Source: Elusimicrobiota bacterium (GTDB lineage: Bacteria > Elusimicrobiota > Elusimicrobia > Elusimicrobiales > UBA9959). Taken from it: a stretch of DNA of 30,276 nt. This document shows, in pieces, positions 8,408-14,202 of this stretch. The notes beneath the pieces are model-generated. The model was not told where the DNA came from and ran no database searches. It saw only the letters and a list, made by a program, of their open reading frames with translations. The DNA is taken from assembly GCA_003450815.1 (NCBI GenBank), contig DMES01000019.1, positions 1-30,276 on the forward strand, read 5' to 3'. Both the position numbers and the translations under genes were made by a program. Position 1 is the stretch's first letter; each line of letters begins with the position of its first letter.

Positions 8408-8423
8408 TGGCATAAAAATTGCT
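8408..8423 (+). promoter_or_regulatory. Sigma54 (-24/-12) promoter
   Basis: The sequence TGGCAT-AAAAA-TTGCT matches the sigma54 consensus TGGCAC-N5-TTGCW at all but one position. The invariant GG (8409-8410) and GC (8421-8422) have the required 10-bp separation. Transcription would start near 8434, giving a leader of about 60 nt before the small ORF at 8493. It diverges from a gene for a sigma54 activator, which supports it as a real regulated promoter. Confidence 0.85.
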
Positions 8424-8492
8424 CTGTAGCGGATGTAAGTAAAACTGGCGAACAAAAGCTGCGCCGGGAATTTAAAAGAAAAAGGAAGGAAA

Positions 8493-8669
8493 ATGAAAAA
8501 ATTAATAATGGCAGTGACGGCGGTGGCAGGGCTTGGCCTCGGTGTTGCTAATGGTGGGGACATAAACGTAGACTTTGATGGACATGGGCTGAGTGGTTTG
8601 CGATCCATTAGTTTCGAATCTATCAATACCATAGCATGCAGATCTGCGTATATTAGGGAGAAATTATAA
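8493..8669 (+). CDS. Small signal-peptide-bearing peptide under sigma54 control
   Basis: This 58-aa product begins MKKLIMAVTAVAGLGLGVA, a typical short export signal. Cleavage could occur after GVA (residue 19) by signal peptidase I. The GG at 21-22 also allows a double-glycine leader reading. The remaining ~38 residues are polar (GGDINVDFDGHGLSGLRS...) with a single cysteine (C49) near the C-terminus. The ribosome site AAGGAAGG precedes the ATG by a few bases, and the gene lies directly downstream of the -24/-12 promoter. Its stop overlaps the next start (TAATG, 8667-8671), so the two are translationally coupled. I recognise no family. A secreted signal, bacteriocin-like peptide or envelope stress peptide would all fit. 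It is a coding gene by context rather than homology. Confidence 0.65.
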   Translation: MKKLIMAVTAVAGLGLGVANGGDINVDFDGHGLSGLRSISFESINTIACRSAYIREKL

Positions 8670-8863
8670 TGACCATCGTAAAGTACAATACAGGTATGGC
8701 AGTTGGAGCTATTATAGGGCTAATAGCTGCATATATGCTCAATAAGTATTGGCATAATATCTATCTGGAAATCGCCTATATGATAGTGGGACCGGCTTTG
8801 ATGTGGCTGGGCCTTTGTGCGGGAAAATATATTCAAAAACGACTTTGTAGTAAAGAATCTTGA
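8669..8863 (+). CDS. Small membrane protein with two transmembrane segments
   Basis: This 64-aa protein has two hydrophobic helices, about residues 9-24 (MAVGAIIGLIAAYML) and 32-51 (YLEIAYMIVGPALMWLGLC). They are joined by a short polar turn and followed by a basic tail (KYIQKRLCSKES). It starts inside the stop codon of the preceding 58-aa peptide gene, so it is co-expressed from the sigma54 promoter. The hairpin topology resembles small immunity, holin-like or peptide-export accessory proteins, but no family is recognisable. Pairing with an exported peptide suggests immunity, export or anchoring; this is inference. No clear terminator follows on the plus strand; only a 10-bp palindrome, ATTCCGGAAT, at 8869-8878. 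Confidence 0.7.
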   Translation: MTIVKYNTGMAVGAIIGLIAAYMLNKYWHNIYLEIAYMIVGPALMWLGLCAGKYIQKRLCSKES

Positions 8864-8944
8864 TTGGAATTCCGGAATGCTAAAAAATAAAAACCCGACC
8901 ATAGGTCTCCATTTGAATTGAAAATACATATTTTTTTGAGGAAT

Positions 8945-8976
8945 AAAAAACGAGAGCCCCCGCGAACGGGGGCTCT
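8945..8976 (-). terminator. Rho-independent terminator of the minus-strand RNA
   Basis: On the minus strand a perfect 9-bp stem AGAGCCCCC/GGGGGCTCT with a 6-nt loop (8953-8976) is followed by CG and six T residues (8950-8945). On the plus strand no T-run follows the stem, so the direction is minus. It closes the transcription unit that starts near 9250. Confidence 0.85.
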
Positions 8977-9250
8977 TCAGTTGGCACACGGGCCACACTA
9001 ACACGATATACACTGTCAGGGGCGAACCAGTGAGCCGAGGGCACATTTAAGCGCCGAAGGGCCGGAACACCCACCCGGGAGCGAAACCGCCGGTGGCGGG
9101 CCGCGAACCGGGACCCCGAAAACGCACCGCTCTAATAGGCGGGAGGCGGGACGGGGAACCGAGCGCCGGAACTAACCTCTGAACAGAAACCAGCACAACT
9201 GAGACAACCTTAAACCAACCCTGCCGGCGCGTTTTAAAGAACATGACTAC
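8945..9250 (-). ncRNA. Candidate structured non-coding RNA (~300 nt, unassigned)
   Basis: This is a self-contained minus-strand unit. A consensus sigma70 promoter (9285-9257) predicts a start near 9250, and a strong intrinsic terminator ends near 8945. The transcript is much more GC-rich than its flanks and rich in complementary segments. Examples are GCGCCGG (9163-9169) with CCGGCGC (9224-9230), TCAGTTG (8977-8983) with CAACTGA (9196-9202), and a hairpin CACTG/CAGTG (9011-9015, 9028-9032). The first two pairings are not nested, so they would be alternatives or a pseudoknot. I looked for RNase P (GAGGAAAGUCCGG-like), tmRNA (tRNA-like ends, CCA) and SRP RNA (GGAAGNA) signatures and saw none. 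A large 6S-like RNA is conceivable but unproven. A 102-aa minus ORF crossing the unit (9047-9355) starts upstream of the promoter and is not convincing. Confidence 0.6.
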
Positions 9251-9256
9251 ACACCG

Positions 9257-9285
9257 AGTATAGCAGACGATTCTTGACCTGTCAA
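9257..9285 (-). promoter_or_regulatory. Consensus sigma70 promoter of the minus-strand RNA
   Basis: The minus strand has TTGACA (9285-9280), a 17-bp spacer, and TATACT (9262-9257). The -35 element lies in an inverted repeat CTTGAC-CT-GTCAAG (9273-9286), a possible operator. The reverse strand of that repeat also offers TTGACC facing the pigment operon, but with a poor -10 (TAAAAA, 9297-9302). Confidence 0.8.
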
Positions 9286-9436
9286 GCCCCCCGTAGTAAA
9301 AATAATTTCGCTGGGAATAATCGAAAGGAAATAAAGTCAGTGGCTTCAAGCCCATGTAATATCATTTTATGTTATAGCGCAAAATCTTTTGAAAATGTAA
9401 AATTGTATTATCAATGTCTGTAGATACCGTTAGCCT

Positions 9437-9458
9437 GAAAACTTCAGTTGAAGTTTTC
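9437..9458. repeat. Perfect 10-bp inverted repeat upstream of the pigment operon
   Basis: GAAAACTTCA, two bases, TGAAGTTTTC. It lies about 120 bp before the chosen start of the first pigment gene, in a position suited to an operator or a leader hairpin. No T-run follows directly, so it is not an obvious terminator. Confidence 0.5.
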
Positions 9459-9469
9459 CCTTCGCGGAG

Positions 9470-9578
9470 CTCAGGTGCGCTTCGCGCGGCATACGCCCTC
9501 GCAAACTCTGCGCGCAATGCGCTTGGTTTGCGACCCGCAAGGCGGGGAATCCTGCATTTTTTTTCACCTGATTTATCT
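9470..9578. repeat. GC-rich inverted-repeat block, possible dispersed element
   Basis: The block has a GCGC-TTC-GCGC hairpin (9477-9487), then CGCAAAC/GTTTGCG arms (9500-9506 and 9526-9532) around an inner TGCGCGCA palindrome (9509-9516), then an oligo-T stretch. Both strands are open here, which is a low-complexity, structure-rich signature rather than coding. It lies between the minus-strand RNA promoter and the pigment operon. It may be an intergenic repeat or a transcribed leader structure. I see no clear promoter for the operon in 9290-9578. Confidence 0.4.
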
Positions 9579-11018
9579 ATGGAAACCAAGTCCAACTGCA
9601 GGATTCAGGCTAACGAACTAAAGCTATTCCAGTTGTCACGCCTGATGACCTGCCGTAAATCTCCCGGTTGCGTCGTTGCGTTCGAGAACGGAAGGCCTTT
9701 GGATTGGCGGACTTTTGCCAGTCATGTGGGCGGGCTGTGCCGGGAACTTGACGCAAAATCACGCGGGCGGTGGATGGTCGCCTCAAATTCAAGCTACGCT
9801 TTTGCGGTCAGCTTATGTGCCTTGTGGCAGACCGGCAACACTGCCGTGCTGCCTCCCAATCTGCAGAAGGGGAGCCTGGAGGAAATACCCGGCAAGCTTT
9901 GCGGCATGGTCGGGGATGTTCCCGGGCCTGCCGGGCTTGAAGTCCTGCCGCCCGTCGCGTTCAGCGGGGAATGGCGCTGGCGGGACCTGGATAGAACCAA
10001 AACTTTGCTGTGGCTTTATACATCCGGTTCGACCGGGAACCGGAAAGGCGTTCCCAAGACCCTGGCGAACATTGAAGAAGAGCTTGCGGTGCTGGAAAAA
10101 GTGTTCGGCTCCAGGCTGGGCGATTGCGCTGTGCTCTCCACGGTGTCACACCAGCATATATACGGCATCCTGTTCCGGCTATTATGGCCGCTCTGTTCCG
10201 GCAGGCCGTTCATTTCCGAAACCCCGCTTCTCTGGGGCGAACTGCCGGCAGGCGACATGCGGCTGCCAGCCGTCTGCCTGGTAAGTTCACCGGCGCATCT
10301 TAACCGGGTCTGCGCGCCCGGGGCGGAGATAAATCCTCCTGCAGGCTGCCGCGCAGTGTTCTCTTCCGGCGCGCCGCTTGCCGCCGACGCGGCGTTATTT
10401 ATACGCCGGCGTTGGAAGCTGCCGGTCTTTGAGGTTTTTGGTTCTACCGAAACCGGCGGGGTAGGCTGGCGCGTGCAATCGGGGCCGGAGGCTTCCGCTT
10501 TGTGGAGGCCGCTGGGTGGTGTGAAAGTTTCAACCTTGCCCGGGGGCCGGCTGCGCGTAGCCTCGCCTTTTGTCAGTCTCCCGCTTTCAGGCGGTTGGCG
10601 CGCCATGGGTGACATAGGGCAAGTTTTCCCGGACGGGCGTTTTGCCGCTACTGGGCGCGTTGACCGTATAGTAAAGATAGCCGGTAAACGGCTGTCCCTC
10701 AACGATATGGAGCAGCGGCTTCAAGGCCATCCGTGGGTAGATAAGGCTGTGCTGGCGGTAATAGCCGACAATGCGGCAGCCAGGTCTTTTATAGGCGCGC
10801 TGATAGTTTTGACCAAGCGCGGCAAAGAGGATCTTAAAGTGCGCGGCCGCCTGAAAGTGTCAAAAGAGTTTAGGAACGCGCTTGCAACCCACTTCGACGG
10901 GGTGATGCTGCCGCGCTATTTCAGGTATGCGGATAGCATACCGCTTAATTCCCAGGGAAAGATATCCAGGGCGGATATCGCGAAATTTTTTCATCAGCCT
11001 GCAGGCCGGAGGTTTTGA
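9579..11018 (+). CDS. Aryl/acyl AMP ligase loading the starter unit
   Basis: This 479-aa adenylate-forming enzyme has the P-loop TSGSTGNRKG (148-157), the A5 motif EVFGSTETGG, the ribose-binding MGDIG and GRVDRIVKIAGKRL segments, and a C-terminal catalytic lysine in NSQGKISRADI. It should activate an aromatic acid (coumarate or 4-hydroxybenzoate type) for transfer to an acyl carrier protein. The frame is open back to 9414, but that part runs through the repeat-rich leader and looks non-coding. I chose ATG 9579 because the conserved ligase N-terminus (FQLSRLM...FENGRPLDW) begins shortly after. An ATG at 9645 is possible. No strong ribosome site is visible at either. It opens a gap-free pigment operon, with the ammonia-lyase that would make its substrate starting one base after its stop. 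Confidence 0.88.
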   Translation: METKSNCRIQANELKLFQLSRLMTCRKSPGCVVAFENGRPLDWRTFASHVGGLCRELDAKSRGRWMVASNSSYAFAVSLCALWQTGNTAVLPPNLQKGSLEEIPGKLCGMVGDVPGPAGLEVLPPVAFSGEWRWRDLDRTKTLLWLYTSGSTGNRKGVPKTLANIEEELAVLEKVFGSRLGDCAVLSTVSHQHIYGILFRLLWPLCSGRPFISETPLLWGELPAGDMRLPAVCLVSSPAHLNRVCAPGAEINPPAGCRAVFSSGAPLAADAALFIRRRWKLPVFEVFGSTETGGVGWRVQSGPEASALWRPLGGVKVSTLPGGRLRVASPFVSLPLSGGWRAMGDIGQVFPDGRFAATGRVDRIVKIAGKRLSLNDMEQRLQGHPWVDKAVLAVIADNAAARSFIGALIVLTKRGKEDLKVRGRLKVSKEFRNALATHFDGVMLPRYFRYADSIPLNSQGKISRADIAKFFHQPAGRRF

Positions 11019-11019
11019 A

Positions 11020-12564
11020 ATGCGGAAGAAAACAATATTTGCCGGGCGGAAGAACTGGAAAATAGAGGATGTGCTGGCGCTGGCCGAAGGCCGCGCGCTT
11101 GCGGCCATGCCTGACGACCCGGGGCTGCGGGAAGCTGTGGACAAGGGGGTTGAGTTTATCCGGCGCGGCTGGAAGAGCGGCAGACAGCTTTACGGCATAA
11201 ATACCGGCTACGGGGCTTCTGTGGAGCGTTTCGTGCCGGAAAGTCTTATAGAAGAACTGCCACGGCAATTGGTGCGGTATCACGGTTGCGGCCTGGGCCG
11301 GATTTTTGATGAAAAAGCCACGCTTGCCATACTTTCTGCCAGGCTTATCTCCCTTTCAAAAGGGTATTCTGGAGTGCGCTGGGAACTTTTGGAGAAGCTG
11401 GTTCTCCTAATCAATAAACGTATCCTGCCGCTGATTCCGGAGGAGGGGTCCGTGGGCGCCAGCGGTGACCTTACGCCGCTCTCCTATATAGCCGCCGCGC
11501 TGATGGGCGAGCGCGACGTAAGCTGCGGGGGAAAGCGCCGCCCCGCTGCCGCGGCTTTGAAGCGGTATGGCATCAAGCCGCTTAAATTGATGCCCAAGGA
11601 GGGGTTGGCCCTGATGAACGGCACCAGTGTGATGACCGCACTGGCTTGTCTGGCTTATGACCGGGCGCTCTACCTGCAGCGCCTTTCAAGCCGCATAACC
11701 GCTATGTGCGTTATAGCGATGAAAGGGAACATTTCACATTACGACGAGGAATTGTTTGAGCGAAAACCGCATCCCGGGCAGCAACAGGCGGCGGCCTGGA
11801 TAAGGCGCGACCTGGATGTGCGCGGATACTGGCGCGCCCCCGCCCGCCTGCAGGACAGCTACGCTTTGCGCTGTGCGCCGCATATAATAGGAGTGTTGTC
11901 CGACGCGCTACCGTGGATGCGTACCCAGATAGAAACGGAACTCAACAGTTCCAACGATAACCCGCTGATAGACGGCGTGAAGGGCCTGGTAATGCACGGG
12001 GGACATTTCTATGGCGGACATATAGCTTTCGTGATGGATTGCCTGAAAACAGCCGTGGCGAATCTGGCCGATCTGCATGACCGCCAGCTGGAACTGCTGG
12101 TAGATAAGCGTACCAATAACGGCCTGCCCGCAAACCTGTCCGGGGCGCCGGCCGCCAGGGCGGCGGTAAATCACGGTTTCAAGGCGGTGCAGATAGGCAC
12201 ATCCGCCTGGGCGGCCGAGGCGCTGAAACTTACCATGCCGGCCAGCGTTTTCTCACGCTCGACCGAATGTCATAACCAGGACAAGGTGAGCATGGGTACG
12301 ATAGCCGCCCGGGACTGCCTGCGTATCCTGGAGTTGACGGAGCAGGTAGCGGTAGCCGCAATGCTCGGGGCCCTGCAGGGCATAGAATTGCGCATGAAAC
12401 AAAAAGAATTGAAGGAATCCATGTTGCCAGCGGAAGTGGCCGCGCTGTTGCGGGCGGTGCGTGCGAAGGCGCCCTTTGTGTGTGAGGACCGCGCGCTGGA
12501 GGGGGACTTACGGTGGATGCTCACTCAGATCTCCGCCAAAGCCTGGAAATTATATGAGTGCTGA
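11020..12564 (+). CDS. Aromatic amino acid ammonia-lyase (MIO family; tyrosine likely)
   Basis: This 514-aa enzyme makes its own MIO electrophile from the Ala-Ser-Gly triad (147-149, in GSVGASGDLTPLSY). Other family motifs present are YGINTGYG (58-65), the NGTS loop (200-203), QDSYALR (278-284) and NSSNDNPL. It would deaminate tyrosine or phenylalanine to coumarate or cinnamate. The selectivity position reads RYHGCG (86-91), with Tyr87-His88, which differs both from the Ser-His of many histidine lyases and from the His-Leu of Rhodobacter tyrosine lyase. Histidine degradation is unlikely because no hut genes are near and the gene follows an aryl ligase with one base between. The ribosome site GGAGG sits seven bases before ATG 11020. 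Lyase class is certain; tyrosine as substrate is inferred from context. Confidence 0.92.
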   Translation: MRKKTIFAGRKNWKIEDVLALAEGRALAAMPDDPGLREAVDKGVEFIRRGWKSGRQLYGINTGYGASVERFVPESLIEELPRQLVRYHGCGLGRIFDEKATLAILSARLISLSKGYSGVRWELLEKLVLLINKRILPLIPEEGSVGASGDLTPLSYIAAALMGERDVSCGGKRRPAAAALKRYGIKPLKLMPKEGLALMNGTSVMTALACLAYDRALYLQRLSSRITAMCVIAMKGNISHYDEELFERKPHPGQQQAAAWIRRDLDVRGYWRAPARLQDSYALRCAPHIIGVLSDALPWMRTQIETELNSSNDNPLIDGVKGLVMHGGHFYGGHIAFVMDCLKTAVANLADLHDRQLELLVDKRTNNGLPANLSGAPAARAAVNHGFKAVQIGTSAWAAEALKLTMPASVFSRSTECHNQDKVSMGTIAARDCLRILELTEQVAVAAMLGALQGIELRMKQKELKESMLPAEVAALLRAVRAKAPFVCEDRALEGDLRWMLTQISAKAWKLYEC

Positions 12565-13039
12565 AAAAATTATCCCCGCGGTCCAGCCTGCGTCAATAAA
12601 TGACCTGAGCGCGGAAATTGAGGCGCAGGTGCCGTTCTGCGACCTTGATCCGCTGGGTGTGGTCTGGCACGGGAATTATTACAAGTATTTCGAGCTTGCC
12701 CGCACCGAACTCATGCGCTCGATAGGATTCGACATTGAGGAGATGCGTAATTGCGGGTATGTCTGGCCTGTAGCCGAATCTTCCTGCCGTTATATTTCCC
12801 CGCTGCGCTACGGCATGCGCGTGGTATGCCGGGCTGTTATAATGGAGACAGAGCACCGCCTGAAGATAGCCTACCGCATAACCGAAAAGGAAAGCGGCCG
12901 GCTGCTGGCTAAGGGCCAGACCATGCAGGTGGCCGTGAAGCCCGGGACATGGGAGTTATGTTTAGCATCCCCTGAGCCGCTGCTTAACCGTGTAAAAGCC
13001 GCGCTTAAAAAAAGAAAACAATGGACCGAACCTGCGTAA
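12554..13039 (+). CDS. 4HBT-type hotdog thioesterase
   Basis: This 161-aa protein has the acyl-CoA/acyl-ACP thioesterase signature DLDPLGVVWHGNYYKYFELART (from about residue 30). It includes the family Asp (D32) and the HGNYY loop typical of 4-hydroxybenzoyl-CoA thioesterase and YbgC relatives. It likely hydrolyses an acyl thioester in the pathway, either releasing the finished polyene or editing misprimed carrier proteins. The start overlaps the lyase gene by 11 nt and the stop overlaps the glycosyltransferase gene by 19 nt, so it is tightly coupled. Thioesterases of this type are regular members of aryl polyene clusters (family knowledge). Confidence 0.87.
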   Translation: MSAEKIIPAVQPASINDLSAEIEAQVPFCDLDPLGVVWHGNYYKYFELARTELMRSIGFDIEEMRNCGYVWPVAESSCRYISPLRYGMRVVCRAVIMETEHRLKIAYRITEKESGRLLAKGQTMQVAVKPGTWELCLASPEPLLNRVKAALKKRKQWTEPA

Positions 13040-14202
13040 TAATTCCCGCCTACAACAACGGCAAAACCGCCGCCGCTGTCATCCGGGGAGTGTCGGCATA
13101 TATCCCTGATGTCATTTTCGTAGATGACGGCTCAACCGATGAGACGGCGCGGGCCGCGGCGGCTTTCCCCGGGGTTGTAACTGTGCGGCACGAAACTAAC
13201 CTGGGAAAGGGGGCGGCCCTGATGAGCGGCTTTGCGAAGGCGCAGTCGCTGGGTTTTTCCCGCGCGGTTTCTATAGATGCCGACGGACAGCATTTGCCTG
13301 AAGATATCCCGGCTTTTCTTGAGGCGGCGGGCCGGTACCCGGAGGCGCTGTTCATCGGTTCGCGCAAGCGCGTCGGAGCCAGGGTTTCCTTCGGCAGCCG
13401 TTTTGCCAATCGTTTTTCCGATTTCTGGTTCTGGCTGGAATCGGGGGCTAAACTGCCGGACACGCAGTGCGGTTTCCGCAGTTACCCGCTGGGGACAATT
13501 AACCGGCTGAGGCTGAAGAAAAAACACTACGACTTTGAGGTAGAGGTGCTGGTAAAGGCGGCCTGGTCCGGTGTGCCCTTAAAATCCGTTCCGGTTACGG
13601 CTGTCTATCTTCCAGCGGGGGAGAGGGTTTCGCATTTCCGTCCCATGAAAGATTTTTTGCGGATTTCCCACCTTTACACGCTCTTTTTTATAATGAGGTT
13701 TTTTCTGCCTTCGATTTTGCAGGGGATAGCGTGCGATAAGTCGCTCGTCGGTGTCTCCTTCGGCAAGAAATTCCGGATCGTCGCTAAGGGTGTTTTCACG
13801 GAGTCCGTTTCAGAGCCCTTCACTACATCCGCTTCCATCGGCTTAGGGCTGATGATCGGGATCCTCCCTATTTGGGGTTTTCAGATGCTGACCGCGGCTT
13901 TCGTAGCCGCCCGCTTGCGGCTTAATAAATTCGTCGCCGTAGCGGCCAGCAATATCTCTTTTCCCGCCGTCATACCTCTTATCTTCTACTGCGCGCTGGT
14001 TATCGGGCATGCCCTGCTTTCCGGCGGCCTGGACTTTTCCCCCGATTTGAACGGCGGCCTGCGCCGGGTCGCGGCGGAAAAGTTCGCCGAGTGGGTCCTG
14101 GGCAGCGTGGTGCTGGCTTTTGCCGTGGCGCTGGTCGGCGGAACTGTTTCCTATCTTGTCATTACTTTAGTCAACCGGACGGGGCGGTACCGGGATGCAT
14201 AA
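13021..14202 (+). CDS. GT2 glycosyltransferase fused to a DUF2062 membrane domain
   Basis: This 393-aa protein has two parts. Residues 1 to ~225 form a GT-A glycosyltransferase family 2 domain, with FVDDGSTDE (nucleotide-binding D35-D36) and the metal-binding DADGQH (D86, D88). Residues ~230-385 form a DUF2062 domain with several hydrophobic helices and the GLMIGILPIWGFQ segment. It probably works at the inner membrane on a lipid-linked or membrane-bound acceptor, adding a sugar or a similar group to the polyene headgroup. GT2-DUF2062 fusions occur in aryl polyene/flexirubin clusters (from memory of the family). It overlaps the genes on both sides (19 and 8 nt). Acceptor and sugar are unknown. 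Confidence 0.88.
   Translation: MDRTCVIIPAYNNGKTAAAVIRGVSAYIPDVIFVDDGSTDETARAAAAFPGVVTVRHETNLGKGAALMSGFAKAQSLGFSRAVSIDADGQHLPEDIPAFLEAAGRYPEALFIGSRKRVGARVSFGSRFANRFSDFWFWLESGAKLPDTQCGFRSYPLGTINRLRLKKKHYDFEVEVLVKAAWSGVPLKSVPVTAVYLPAGERVSHFRPMKDFLRISHLYTLFFIMRFFLPSILQGIACDKSLVGVSFGKKFRIVAKGVFTESVSEPFTTSASIGLGLMIGILPIWGFQMLTAAFVAARLRLNKFVAVAASNISFPAVIPLIFYCALVIGHALLSGGLDFSPDLNGGLRRVAAEKFAEWVLGSVVLAFAVALVGGTVSYLVITLVNRTGRYRDA

Noticed and set aside
8945..9250. RNase P RNA, tmRNA or SRP RNA
   Set aside because: None of the conserved cores (RNase P CR-I/CR-V, tmRNA tRNA-like ends, SRP GGAAG loop) is visible on the transcribed strand.
9047..9355. 102-aa minus-strand ORF across the RNA region
   Set aside because: It starts upstream of the consensus promoter, runs through the structured GC-rich segment, and has a Pro/Arg/Gly-rich composition with no ribosome site. 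A non-coding RNA explains the region better.
9414..9578. N-terminal extension of the AMP ligase
   Set aside because: The extension crosses several inverted repeats, is open on both strands, and lies before the conserved ligase N-terminus, so a later start was chosen.
10016..10702. 228-aa minus-strand ORF inside the AMP ligase
   Set aside because: It is a shadow of the ligase frame, with Pro/Ser/Arg-rich composition and no motif.
11020..12564. Histidine ammonia-lyase of histidine degradation
   Set aside because: No urocanase or other hut genes are near; it is one base from an aryl ligase inside a pigment operon.
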